A DNA stretch of 64,000 nucleotides from Symsagittifera roscoffensis (taxonomy: Eukaryota > Xenacoelomorpha > Acoela > Convolutidae): NCBI RefSeq assembly GCF_963678635.1, contig NC_087063.1, positions 67,560,727 to 67,624,726 on the forward strand, given 5' to 3'. Under the pieces are notes generated by a model that saw only the letters and a list, made by a program, of their open reading frames with translations, was not told the origin of the DNA and ran no database searches. Below, in pieces: positions 1 to 10,862 of the stretch. The first letter of the stretch is position 1, and each line of letters starts with the position of its first letter. Made by a program: the position numbers and the translations under genes.

Positions 1-3000
1 TCCGTGTCCAGCACGTACATCCCTTTCTCAGTCGGCATACCCAGTACTGGTGCCTCACATAGCTCTTTCTTTATTCTCTGGAATGACTCTTCTGCTGCGT
101 TGTTCCACGTGAACTTCTTGCCCTTGTGTCTCATTAATTGTTGCATCGGGTATACCTTGTCTGCATAGCCCTTGATGAACTCTCTATAATAGTTAGCGAA
201 ACCCAGGAAGCTCATCAACTGTTGCTCTGTCTTCGGTGATTTCCAGGTCAGGACTGCTTCCACGGCGTCCGTATCAGGTCTGATGCCGTGCTTGTCTACC
301 ATCCTGCCCAAGTATTTTATTGAGTTCTTGAGTATCTCGCACTTTGATGGTTTACACTTTAGCCCCGACCTCTTCATGCATGCAAACACTTCGTCAAGTC
401 TCTCAATGTGGTCTTCCAGTGTTGGCGTCGCTATTACCACGTCATCCACGTAGCACATTACCAGGTTGCCATACTTCTTCGTCACGCCTATCAGCGCGTG
501 TGCCATCAACCGCTGAAACGTGGCTGTGGCATTGCAAAGTCCAAACGGCATCCGTTTCCATTGAAACAGACCCAACTCGCAGGCAAACCCTGTCTTGTCC
601 CTGTCCTGCTTCCTTAGTGGTACCTGCCAAAAGGCCGAGCCTAAATCAAGAGTCGTAAAAATTTTTGCATCACCTAACTTCGAGAGGCTCTCATCAATCC
701 TAGGTATGGGATAGGCATCCTTCACCGTGACGGAGTTCAGGTATCGAAAATCACAACAAAACCTCAACTGGTCGCCTTTCTTTTTGGCCATCACTACTCC
801 ACACGCCCACGGTGACTTGGATGGTTCTATCATGTCATACTCTAGTAACGTCTCGATTTCTTTTCTACACGCGTCCGATTTGTGTGGGGTCATGCGCCTC
901 GCCCCCTCCCTGTGTGGTACCGCGTTTTCCTCAAGTTCTATTTCATGCTCAACGAAATTACAACACCCGATATCCGCCTTATGCCTCGAAAAAACTTCCT
1001 CGTTCCGCTCTAGTACGTCCTTGATGGCTTCGAGCTGTTCATCTTTCAGTTTGCCCCTCATATGTCCAATCTCCGGCAGAACCGGTTTTTCATTTTGCAT
1101 TTCATCTAGTGTGGGTCGCTCTGGAAAGTTCGAACAGCTCGACAGCCCATCATCCGTTTCTGACTTAAGTGATTTAATAAGACCTGAAGAATCTTTTATT
1201 TTCTGCAATCGTCTCAAGATACAAATTTTGTCCCTATGATTGGGACAATCAACAACTTCATTTTGTTTTGAGTTCTCGATCGTTTCATATCGAGTTTTAA
1301 CCGGTAAAGCATATCCCAGTTTCCTCCCTCTCTGTATCGTGACCGGTATATCAAGGGTATTCAACAAGACACTGACGCAGAGGCCGCTCTTCGTTATCGA
1401 GAAGGATCTTCCTAAAACAGCAGCACTTTGACTATTAGGATTCGGAACTACACACACTTGCTTGTTGTCAGTTAGTTCATTGTAATTTTTCATCCTTAAG
1501 CCTACGATTGCCGCTTTATTCGTTTTTAGCCTCACCCTCCTACTCAAGAATACCGGTGCTTTGTTTTCATTTGCCATTATAAAATTTACCGGTTTGATTG
1601 CGTACCTCCTATCCGGGTTCCGTATCCTGAACATTGCGTTATTTAGATCAATCGTTACGTCGAAATTCCTGATGAAGTCTCTGCCCAAAATGAATTGGTC
1701 AGATTCATCTAGGTTTTCTACCACGATAAAGCTCATCCACAGGTTACGTTCCCCCAAGTTGAGGGCTATTATCGGCGTCCTGCCCAGCACCCGAAGGGCC
1801 CCTTTGTTTGCTGCTGACAGCCGTATTCTCGAGTCTATCAAATCACCTTTGTAAAAGCCCATCCGCTCCCAAGTTTCGATTGGTATTACGCTCAAGACTG
1901 CTCCCGTATCAAGTAACCCACGTAGTTGAGTCTTTTTGCCACTTATGTCTAGCACGTGCCCTGTCACATCTGCCTCTGTCCCGATGTGCATCGCATCTTC
2001 TTCATGCATAGCGCAGTGTCCAATCGATCTCACTTTCAACTCTTCTTTGCCTACGTAGATTTGCCCAATTAGGTCTTCGTCACATGTTATCATTGTCTTG
2101 GTATAGATGTTTATTCCATCTATATTTAGCATCACCTCGTGTGGATCATAAGCTTCAGTATACCTGTTGTCAACACGTACCGACTTGCTGCCCCCTTTCG
2201 TGAGTAGTGCTCTCAGCGCTCTAGAAGTCGTTTGTGGGCTTATACAACTCAAGTAATCTGCGTACACGTCAATATGCATTATTGTCTGGTCGCTCGGTTC
2301 GCTCAAGTTTCTTGTTACCTCGTGGCCGCCCACTGTGATTATCGACATTATTCTAGCCCCGATTTTCGATATGCCGAATGGCTTTCCCGTCACCATTTTT
2401 ACAGTGTTACAATTCCCGGTCTTTGTTGAGCCTGGTACAGCCTCTGGTGTTGGGTTTGATCCGGTTAATGCTTCGTTGAAATTCTGTCTTTCGATCTCCA
2501 GCTTTAGTCGTTGCACTATTTCTTTCGCAGCCAGATCCTGTTTCACTTTGGCAATTGCTTCCGTCGCCGCTTTCTCATAGTTTATCTCTAGAGAGTTCCC
2601 GGCCGCGGACTCTATCGCACCATTAACATGTGTTACAGCTTTCACTGTTTTCGTCGGCAATTCCGTGCTTGGTGCTCCTAAGTTCCTAGATTCAAACTCG
2701 TTTTGTCTATTCCGCTGATTCTGCACTGCCGCTAATGCCAACTTATGTTTGGGGTGACTCTGGTCCTTGACCGCTTCCCAGAACAAGGGACAATCCATTC
2801 TGAAGTGCCCCTCCTGGTTACAGAAGAAGCATCTTGCGCCTATCTTGATGATTAAGCCACTATAGTACTCGTGTTCCTCCATCTGGCTCATGTCCTCCTC
2901 ATCTGGTGCATATACTAGACTCTTCATGCCTTGTTTGTATGTTGTACAGTCAGCCACGTGGTGATCCGCCGACCCGCAGTTCGCGCATGATCTGCGCTTG

Positions 3001-3338
3001 TCCATGTCATCTGTAGTCTTGTACCATGACGACCTCTGGGGTTGACTTCCCCCTTGCGTGTTCCTGTTTTCTGAATATGAGTATTTCTTGGGTTTCATCA
3101 GCATGTATTCCCTTGATTTCTGTCTCATTTCTTCTGGGGTCGGTGCGCTGTCTTTCGACAATGTGTAGTATGTCGCTAACATTGTTCTTAAGTCATCACT
3201 TTTTACCCCATGAATGAACTTCGAGGCAATGCTAAAGTTTCTTCTGTTTGTCGACTCCTCCGGGTCACTCCTTCTTCTCAAGCTCTCGAGGTCATCTAGG
3301 AACCGATCAATTGACCCGTCGTCCCTCTGCCTTCTCTT
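1..3338 (-). CDS. pol: Ty3/gypsy-type pol polyprotein, partial (runs off left edge)
   Basis: One minus-strand frame stays open from 3338 to the window edge. In order it shows two CCHC zinc knuckles (2946-2987, CANC..H....C; 2790-2831, CFFC..H....C), an aspartic protease with DTGA (1899-1910), and a reverse transcriptase with its YVDD active site at 441-452. Near the edge the connection/RNase H region begins (CEAPVLG...YVLDT). The protein would copy element RNA into DNA inside a virus-like particle. Knuckle-protease-RT-RNase H is the Ty3/gypsy order, and the RNase H following RT directly supports this. Integrase would lie to the left, outside the window. The frame overlaps the end of gag by about 43 nt in another phase. 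The lack of internal stops over 3.3 kb suggests a young copy. No ATG is apparent, so expression would need frameshifting or a lesion repaired in other copies. Confidence 0.85.
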
Positions 3339-4885
3339 TTAAATCGCATCATCGCTTGGTGACCCTTCATGCCTGATCCAAATCGATTCAGCAATATTTC
3401 GAAGATTTTGTCCGCGGTATCGCGTTCTTCTTCTTTCTTTGCAACCACGCATTTCAATGCCGTGCCTTCCAGGTTGCTGAGTATGGCTGTGCATGCTTGC
3501 TTTTCATCATTTAAGTTATCTTGTTCTAGATGTAATCTCATCACTTCCACCCACGTGTCAATGCATCCATCTGAGTCGTCTTTGAATTCTTTTGGCTTTT
3601 TGAAAGTTTTTCTTGATTTTCCGTCTCTCCTATCGCTCGAGTTAGTGTTCCTCGTGGCGAAGGCCTCTAGAGTCCTGTTCATCATCTCCCAAGTGCTTGC
3701 CCACGTCATGGCATCCGGACCTGCGTTGCTGCTAGCTGTTGAGTCCCCCGGACCACTCGTTGTGTTTGATGTCCCATTTTTCATGATTGTTTTAGCAACC
3801 GTTGGTGCTATGCTTACCGCATCCCGGTTTAAAGGCAACGGTGTCGATTGCCGTTTGTTCCTTTGTGGTTCCACAAAGTCCACTCTGGTGCCTTGCGTGC
3901 GATCCGCTGCCGGTCTTTCTTGTGAGGTAGAATTTCTCAAGATTGCATCCAACTTCGCCTGTATTGCACACGAACTTTCGGCGTGATTCCTGTTCATTGT
4001 GTCCATCCTCTTTTCTAGGCTACCTAATTGGCTGTTGACATCATCATATCGGTTTTTCAACTGTTGCAAATCTCTTTTGATGTTCTTATCTCGTTCTTCA
4101 TTGGTGGCATCTACCTTGTCCGACATCTGCTGGAGTCTCTCGTCTGTCGCCTTTGCCAGGTTAAAATAACTATCCAGATACTCGTGTTTGTTGTATTTCA
4201 ACTCTTTCCTTATTAAGTCTCTATCTTCCTCACTGCACTTTAGTTTCTTGTCGATCTGGTTTAGTTTCAGGTCGCCAAGCTCAAGAGTAGCTGTTTCATG
4301 ATCAGCAGTTATCTTGTTTTCGGCTGTCGCTCCTGTTCTGGCTTGTTCTTCCTTTAGGTCGGCTTCTGTCGCCTTCGCGCTCACTGTCCCAAATGTTCGT
4401 GCTCTTTCAGTTTTTGATTCTTCGGCCGTATTGTCCTTCGATTTCATTCCGACCATCATCGCCAACTTTTCTGTAAAAGATGTTTTCTTTACTTGAGAGT
4501 CGTCTTTCACAGTACCTCGGGTATTGCCTGTTGTGTCTTCCAACGAGTCTATCGGTGAAAACTCCACGGTTTTTGGATTTTGATCTTCCATATGGGGCAT
4601 CGGTGTGGATTCCGTAGTCTTCTTCTCCACTTCATCTACGCTCTGGTCTGGTGTCTCTAGATCGATTTCAATTGTGGGCTCCACCTGTTTGTCTTTAGCA
4701 CCTTCTCGCGCCTTGTTCTCGGTACTACTCCTCGTGCTGACCATGCTAACTGAAAAGTTATCTTTCGTTTTGCTTGGGCCCATTGATGTCGTTCCGCGCA
4801 GCGACGAGTTATATTTCGTGTTTGATCCACTTGACCTTTTTTCGAGCACCGGTACCCTACTCCGTCTCATTATTTCTATTTCCAA
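3296..4885 (-). CDS. gag: Gag-like protein of the Ty3/gypsy-type element
   Basis: A 529-residue frame opening with an ATG (MEIEIMRRSRVP) just upstream of pol on the same strand. The N-terminal half is highly charged and low in complexity. About residues 200-300 are rich in heptad-like Lys/Glu/Leu and likely form a coiled coil. A Ser/Thr/Asn-rich linker follows, then a C-terminal segment of capsid type (W.EVMRLHLEQ..., then a Phe/Arg/Lys-rich end) that resembles the retrotransposon gag domain. It would form the particle shell. The frame stops at 3296 before any zinc knuckle. The knuckles are in the pol frame, so Gag as read here has no nucleocapsid. Either pol is reached by frameshifting inside the 43-nt overlap or the break is a mutation of one longer frame. 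Function by position is fairly sure; the domain call is moderate. Confidence 0.75.
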   Translation of the reverse strand: MEIEIMRRSRVPVLEKRSSGSNTKYNSSLRGTTSMGPSKTKDNFSVSMVSTRSSTENKAREGAKDKQVEPTIEIDLETPDQSVDEVEKKTTESTPMPHMEDQNPKTVEFSPIDSLEDTTGNTRGTVKDDSQVKKTSFTEKLAMMVGMKSKDNTAEESKTERARTFGTVSAKATEADLKEEQARTGATAENKITADHETATLELGDLKLNQIDKKLKCSEEDRDLIRKELKYNKHEYLDSYFNLAKATDERLQQMSDKVDATNEERDKNIKRDLQQLKNRYDDVNSQLGSLEKRMDTMNRNHAESSCAIQAKLDAILRNSTSQERPAADRTQGTRVDFVEPQRNKRQSTPLPLNRDAVSIAPTVAKTIMKNGTSNTTSGPGDSTASSNAGPDAMTWASTWEMMNRTLEAFATRNTNSSDRRDGKSRKTFKKPKEFKDDSDGCIDTWVEVMRLHLEQDNLNDEKQACTAILSNLEGTALKCVVAKKEEERDTADKIFEILLNRFGSGMKGHQAMMRFKREGRGTTGQLIGS

Positions 4886-5085
4886 TTGCTCTTATTTACA
4901 ATATTATTATATACACAATCCTATTCTACGAATAAAATCTTGTATAAAGGAAATATACAACGTGATAAAAACCTTTCTTGAAACTTTCTTTATTTGTGGT
5001 CTCAACCGTACCGGGTTCCGACTAGTGTTGTTCTGTTTTAAATCTGTCTCAAAACACTTATTTGTAATTTTACTTCAATTTTTAT

Positions 5086-5800
5086 ACCGTCCTAAGACTT
5101 CCAGTTACCGTCCCTACTCTTCTTTGTACCGTCCCAGGTTTTTTTTTCTACTGTCCCAAGACTGTTCGGTACTGTCCCAGTACTTTCCGTCAGTGTCCCA
5201 AGACCCTTGTCCTGAGAGTACTATCTCAGGACCACTGTCCCAAGACTGTCCAAAGAGTACTGCCCCAAGTTCAGTGTCCCAAGGCTAGTGTCCCAAGACC
5301 ACTGTCCCAAGACTACTGTCCCAAGGCTAGTGTCCCAAGACTACTGTCCCAAGGCTAGTGTCCCAATGCCAGTGTCCCAAGACCACTGTCCCAAGACTAC
5401 TGTCCCAAGGCTAGTGTCCCAAGACTACTGTCCCAAGACTACTGTCCCAAGGCTAGTGTCCCAAGACTACTGTCCCAAGGCTAGTGTCCCAAGGCTAGTG
5501 TCCCAAGACCACTGTCCCAAGACCACTATCCCAAGACCACTGTCCCAAGACCACTGTCCCAAGACCACTGTCCCAAGACCACTGTCCCAAGACCACTGTT
5601 CCAAGACCACTGTCCCAAGACCACTGTCCCAAGATCACTGTCCCAAGACCACTGTCCCAAGACCACTGTCCCAAGGCCACTGTCCCAAGACCACTGTCCC
5701 AAGACCACTGTCCCAAGACCACTGTCCCAAGGCTAGTGTCCCAAGACCACTGTCCCAAGACTGCTCTGGTCCAGGACTGCACTGTCCCAAGACTGTTGAC
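5086..5800. repeat. 14-bp minisatellite with three unit variants
   Basis: Tandem units of 14 bp of the type cccaagaccactgt, with variants cccaaggctagtgt and cccaagactactgt. The array is regular from about 5277 to 5762 (roughly 35 units) and degenerate on its left (5086-5276) and at its right end. Variants alternate on the left half (a higher-order pattern), while the right half is almost pure 'gaccactgt' units. The array lies between the gag start and the presumed 5' end of the Ty3-type element, in its leader region. Because 14 is not a multiple of 3 and no unit has a stop, long frames appear on both strands; these are by-products. Confidence 0.95.
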
Positions 5801-5859
5801 AAGTGTCTGAGCGGTGGGACCTCTTTCTTCCTCGTTATGGGGACTTCTTGATTCACTGT

Positions 5860-6640
5860 ACCTTGTACCACCACTCAAGCTCTAGTAAAAATTTTCCCAA
5901 GAACCCTCTCTTAGTGGCCAAATGCTGACCCCCCTTTTTTAGTTACCTCTTTTTCAATGTTCCAAGCAACTTGAAACCAAAACCTGTGCGCAGGTATCTT
6001 GTGATCACCTGTTCGTATAAAAGCCAAACACAAATCCTTACCAAAATGCAACAAAAATCTAAGCAAGAAAAAGTAATAAAAACAGAAAGATGAATCCACC
6101 TAAAATTCAAAGGTGACAAATGTCTACCTTCTATCGAAAAAATGTCTGGTACCTAATTGCCACTTGTTTCCTTCCCCCCTGCTAGCGATCTTATGGGGTA
6201 TCACAAAAACTGTCTATGTCCGTTCCCCCCTACCGATCCGACCAGGGTACCTACCTTAACCTGATTCCAATTTTGGATATCCGCTTCCTATGACCAACGC
6301 GTGTAAAAGACTAATGTAACTAAATCAACGATGCCGACTAATTAGTTACTCTAATTTCCCCCCTTTTTACAATTTACAACCGCCAACCTCTAACCTAACC
6401 AGCCCCCCTTCTAACCTCCCCCCTTTTTAGCCCCCCTTCTTAAGCCTAAAATTACTTTAAGCGCCGGGTGCTAAACCTCTCAAGAGAAAACCGTAGACCT
6501 GTCTCCAGGCCTGCTTAAGTAAAAACGTTCCTCAAAACCGGGGGATTTCGCTTATCCAATTTTACACTTATCTCCTATAATGTAATGTGGATTTTAACGA
6601 TACCCGTTCTGCCCAACTTGAGAACTCGAGAACTGCCAAA
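5860..6640. other. C-run-rich non-coding DNA, possible 5' end/LTR of the gypsy element
   Basis: No gene is visible. The stretch has seven runs of six C on the plus strand (5929, 6174, 6225, 6358, 6403, 6418 and 6431), several followed by T runs, so the minus strand reads like repeated polypurine tracts. It sits where the leader or 5' LTR of the minus-strand gypsy element should be. The matching 3' LTR lies outside the window, so the LTR limits cannot be set here. Confidence 0.4.
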
Positions 6641-6652
6641 TCCTTCTTGGCT

Positions 6653-6860
6653 ACTTTCCCACTCGACTGGTCACCTCTTCCAGTCCAGTCTCCTATTGGT
6701 TCAGCTCAAGTGTTCCTGAACCACTTTCCCACTCGGCTGGTCACCTCTTCCAGTCAAGTCTCCTATTAGTTCAGCTCAAGTGCTCCTGAACCACTTTCCC
6801 ACTCGGCTGGTCACCTCTTCCAGTCAAGTCTCCTTGTTGTCCAGCTAATTGAGGTGCACT
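6653..6860. repeat. 70-bp tandem repeat, about three copies
   Basis: Copies start at 6653, 6723 and 6793, each beginning actttcccactcg. The period is exactly 70 bp with a few substitutions, and the third copy breaks off near 6845. It is non-coding and may be a subrepeat of the LTR or leader of the neighbouring gypsy element. Confidence 0.9.
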
Positions 6861-6862
6861 TT

Positions 6863-6912
6863 ATTGCTCGGGCACTTGCTCGGGCACTTTATTGCTCGGG
6901 CACTTTATTGAG
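6863..6912. repeat. short repeats of gctcgggcactt
   Basis: Three copies of gctcgggcactt, spaced by 0-6 bp of tta/ttatt, directly after the 70-bp repeat. Confidence 0.8.
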
Positions 6913-7013
6913 GTTACTGGGTTAAATTGCTAGGTTGATCGAAACGATCGAACTTGTAAAACAGTATGGGTATACTATTTAATTAATATAAAGGTTTGAT
7001 CCAACTAATCTGG

Positions 7014-7030
7014 TGTCAAAGTCACTGTCT
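7014..7030 (+). promoter_or_regulatory. possible retroelement primer-binding-like site
   Basis: tggtgtcaaagtcactg resembles the tRNA-Leu type primer binding site (TGGTGTCA...) used by many animal LTR elements. It points to the plus strand, opposite to the gypsy gag/pol next to it, and the LTR end before it is not the usual CA. It may be a relic of another insertion or chance. Confidence 0.2.
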
Positions 7031-8287
7031 TTTTTCGTTTTATGGTTTTTGTTCCTTTTTCTATTCTTTTCTGGTTTTTGTTTTGCTTTTTGTCTTTTTG
7101 CTCGTGTTTTTGTCCCCCTAGTTGCCCCCTTTTACTCGGTTAGCTAAGCCTCGTTCGGAGAGCGTACCAGGAAGTTTTCTCGAGTTTTCTTAAAAAGCTA
7201 TCACGGTACAACCGGAAGGTTTGCACGTTCCTGCCGAACCGTACCACTGGTACTCTAGAATGGGCATTCAGCCCGAAGCTGTCTCAAGTGGGTTCGACTC
7301 CGTAGTCTTGATGTCGTAAACACCCAGGAGCGCCATAAAAACACTATGTAACATTCGTCTACTGTAGTCACACATGAGGCTTAAGAAAAATAGGCCCTAT
7401 AACCATTGGCTCAAGAGTCAGGGACACTATCTCTTGTGTTTTTCTACCTCAAATCAGTCGGAGCCAATTCGGTTCGCTTGTGACATGAGACTACGACCCG
7501 TTACAGCTTAAAGGCTACTACCAAAATATCTCCCCCACTCTAGAAATAATAACGTCCCCATACTCAGGTCTCTAGATACCCAAAATACATGAACGCCGTT
7601 AAAAACCGGGTTGGAACAATCCGTTAAGTTACTTTTTATTAGACAGTGGAACTTTGATCCATTTCAGATGGATCAACCTAAAACTCTCCTTACCTCAACA
7701 TAACAATCATAAAACACACTCTAGAAATTTAAATTAAGTACTCACATCGTAGCACACTCAAGAAAGGGAAGTACTTCAGTCGGTAATTAACTCGAGAATT
7801 AAATAACGTAACTAAATGAGTTTTAATGTTTCAATGACAAGGACAAGTTTTAACTCTAGGATGTAGTTTCTCGTGAACCATTGGGACGCTCAAGCTGTCC
7901 ACCTTTCCACCGAAGGTTCACTCTAGTTCAGTTCAAATAGTAATCCAATCGAGTGATAACAATCCAGTTCTCGGGAATACGCCTGTCTCTGTTTCAGATG
8001 GGACAGCTCTACTCTCGTTCTATTCCGACAGAAATTGCGAATAGCAATTTCCCACTGTTTTATCTAGCAACTTTCCCGCGATTGTTGTTCGATCGTTCTG
8101 AATTCTCTTTTTCGGTTTTCAGTTATCGCGAGAAAATCGTGCATGACAGGCTCCATTCGAATTTTTGAAAAATTAAATTTCACCCCAAAATTAAGTGCTC
8201 TTGCTTTTCTCAAGGTCAAACTTCCAAATATGACCGACTGGCACAATAGAGAGTACATACAGATTCTCTTTCAAAAAATGTCTGGAA
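7031..8287. other. no gene seen
   Basis: About 1.25 kb without a supported frame. It begins with a T-rich stretch (7030-7130). Open frames are short and have no recognisable content. Confidence 0.5.
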
Positions 8288-8314
8288 AATTAAACTAAAT
8301 TAAAACATATAGAA

Positions 8315-9720
8315 CTAGCAAAAACGGAAATCACGCCACGTATTTGTATTTGTACAAATTGGATTATTTCTCAATTCACTCACGTAAAATTCTTTCAATA
8401 TTTTCTTGAATCCTGTTCTCGATTTTTCTAAATTGCGCAAAATTATGGGCAGTGAATTCCATTTTTTAGAAGTCAAATGAAAAAAATGATTTTTGTAGAG
8501 AAGCGGTTGAACAATATTTGTCAAAAATAATTTGTTTCGTTCTTTTATTGAGCCTATAATTGGCAGTCGGTAGTCTCAATGTATTTTGAAAAGCCTTTTT
8601 TTGTTTGTAAGATATTGGTATAAGTATGTTATACACTTTAACTCAATTCTTTTCTCGATTCCAATGAACGATTTGCTAATGCGAAGAAGGGAAGAAGATT
8701 TAAATTTCGATCTGAAATATGTTCTTTTTAACGCCCAGTTCAACTGTTTCTCTAGAGATAGCATCAAAGTAGCATTAATTTGTTGTAAAAATTTTGCTGA
8801 ATAATTTAAATGTGATAAAACAAGACAATGAAGCAAGGCAACTAATGATAATGTCGGCAGTTGTTGTCCAATTGTATCTATAGTTTTAATTCCTTGTGCC
8901 ATTTTTTGGAGAATTGATTTGATTTGAGCATGAAAAGATAAACTTGAATCAAGAATGAGGCCTAAATATTTGCATTCTGATTTTTTGGCTACATAATGCC
9001 CATTAACTACTTTTGTATCAGTATCTACATTTTTGCTATCATTTTTTTGACAAAATGTTATAAATTCCGATTTAGATGCATTCAGATTCAATTGGTTCTC
9101 TGCAAAAAATTCCGTTAGATTATTAAGTGATTTTTGCAATCGTTTCCAAGCATCCTCAGAAATTATAGAAGAGGAAAAATCCATACAGTCGTCAGCTTAT
9201 CCTTCTAAAGTACAACCTTCATATAATCGCTCTTGTATGTCATTAACATATAAATTGAACAACAACGGACCAAGTACCGTTCCTTGTGGGACACCTCGTT
9301 TGATTTCAATCCAGTCTGAAAAGACTCCATTGACGTTTGTTCTTTGAATACGTTTGTTTAGGAAGCTAGCAATTAAAGCATTTGCTCCATTTGAAAAACC
9401 GAGAGAAAGCATTTTTTCAATTAAAACTTCATGCGAAATAGAATCAAAAGCCTGGGACAGATTTAATAAAGCTGCATGCACAATGTTTTTGGATCTATTT
9501 GATTTCGAATACTTTTTGTCACAAAAACAAGAGCATCTTGTGTTGAAATGTTTTTGCGAAATCCGAATTGAAATGGTCTCATTTTTTGAAATTTGTCAAG
9601 ATGTTCTGTTATTTGGGCATGTAAAATTTTTTCAAAAATTTTAGAAAAAGCACAAGTTATTGATATTGGCCGATAATTTTTTGCATTCATTGGGTCATCT
9701 TTTTTAAACAAAGGGGTTAC
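8315..9720 (-). pseudogene. LINE ORF2 reverse transcriptase and C-terminal region, broken
   Basis: Three frame pieces form one RT domain: 9711-9463 (FKKDDPMNAKNYRPISI, the usual start of the RT fingers), 9481-9197 (LSQAFDSISHEVLIEKML; RGVPQGTVLGPLLF) and 9184-8576 (thumb, e.g. KYLGLILDSSLSFHAQI). The C-terminal tail follows to 8315 (KNHFFHLTSKKWNSLP). A frameshift lies near 9480. The catalytic box is interrupted: TAA at 9197-9199 stands where the Tyr of YADD belongs, immediately followed by Ala-Asp-Asp (9188-9196). A further stop lies at 8576-8578. The order and motifs fit CR1-like LINEs. Function (target-primed reverse transcription) is known for the family; this copy cannot make a full enzyme. 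Confidence 0.85.
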
Positions 9721-9784
9721 GTGTGCTTTTTTCGGTTCGATAGGGATAATGTTCTCATCTAAGCAAGTATTTATGACAAAAGTA

Positions 9785-10414
9785 TAACCAAGTTAGAGGT
9801 ACATGTTCTGGCAAGAATCGAATTACAGTTCTACGAAATTCCTTCAGTTACATGATAATCCAAAAAAAAAGTACCAATCATTTTAATTATATTTTTTCGA
9901 ACTTAGGCGAATTTTTCGGCGCTAAAAAGCCTCCGAATTACAACAAATCTGCCTCTGAATCTGCATCTTTCCATTTTCAACACATTACAGTGAAGCAATG
10001 CTTTGATATAGTTCAAAAAATCAATGTTAGAAAACCTCTCGGATCTTGTACCGTACCTGCTTGGGCAATGGTTTTTTCTATATTTTCCATCTGAGCCTTG
10101 GAAAGAACTATAACTGATTGACCGTCAATGATTGCCCAAGCAGGTACGGTACAAGATCCGAGAGGTTTTCTAACATTGATTTTTTGAACTATATCAAAGC
10201 ATTGCTTCACTGTAATGTGTTGAAAATAGAAAGATGCAGATTCAGAGGCAGATTTGTTGTAATTCGGAGGCTTTTTAGCGCCGAAAAATTCGCCTAAGTT
10301 CGAAAAAATTTAATTAAAATGATTGGTACTTTTTTTTTGGATTATCATGTAACTGAAGGACTTTCGTAGAACTGTAATTCGATTCTTGCCAGAACATGTA
10401 CCTCTAACTTGGTT
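9785..10414. repeat. 285-bp inverted repeat with 61-bp spacer inside the LINE
   Basis: Left arm 9785-10069 is the reverse complement of right arm 10131-10414, with few mismatches, around a spacer at 10070-10130. The arms carry the linker between endonuclease and RT. The right arm is in the element's orientation and the left arm is flipped. The spacer holds the 1672-bp duplication junction. Confidence 0.9.
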
Positions 10415-10726
10415 AATATATTTCCATTTTTGTTGGATAGTGCTGAGAAGTGAAAAACAATTTTTTGAGTGATCGAGTTGTTTACTTCTAATCAATTGGC
10501 TCATTTGATTACGTAAAAACTGGTACTTTGGCCAATTATTGCTTGTGCTTTGACTGCGATATGATTTGAGTGAATTCTGTTTCTTATTCAACAATTGCTG
10601 ACATTCTGAATCGAACCATTCCGTTTTCAATACATTTTTTGGTTTAAAATTACAAACAAAGTTTTTTTCGATAGAAGCATGTTGCTGAAGAGCACTAGAA
10701 ATTAAATAAATCATCGTCGAGAACAT
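10310..10726 (-). pseudogene. LINE ORF2 endonuclease-RT linker, copy 1
   Basis: A 138-codon frame, Lys/Gln/Ser-rich, with WFDSECQQLLNKKQNSLKSY and NWPKYQFLRNQMSQLIRSK. This is the type of helical linker found between endonuclease and RT in CR1-like LINEs. It ends at a stop created where aattaaattt replaces the aattatattt present in the flipped copy at 9885. Confidence 0.7.
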
Positions 10727-10862
10727 GTTTTGTGCGTCTGTATATTGATATAAGAGATACCAAGGAAGAGCGGAGAGTGTATTGCAAAATTCTTTTTACT
10801 GATAATTTGTCTTATTGAAAGTCGAAATTATCGTCGGTAAACACTGCTGCATTTTATGTCCG

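Noticed and set aside
3369-5288. Plus-strand frames of 205 and 227 codons
   Set aside because: Antisense shadows of the gag frame and its leader; Phe/Ser/Leu-rich without motifs.
5277-5762. CRISPR-like array
   Set aside because: Units are contiguous 14-mers without spacers, in a eukaryotic context.
5288-5878. Long frames on both strands (187 and 127 codons) with repeated Cys-Pro-Lys or Gly-Gln-Trp-Ser-Trp
   Set aside because: By-products of the 14-bp minisatellite, which has no stop in any unit.
7013-7030. Primer binding site of the left gypsy element
   Set aside because: Wrong strand for that element; kept only as a low-confidence relic.
7270-7320. gggttcgactcc as a tRNA gene
   Set aside because: A B-box-like match, but the T arm and acceptor do not pair and no A box is at the right distance.
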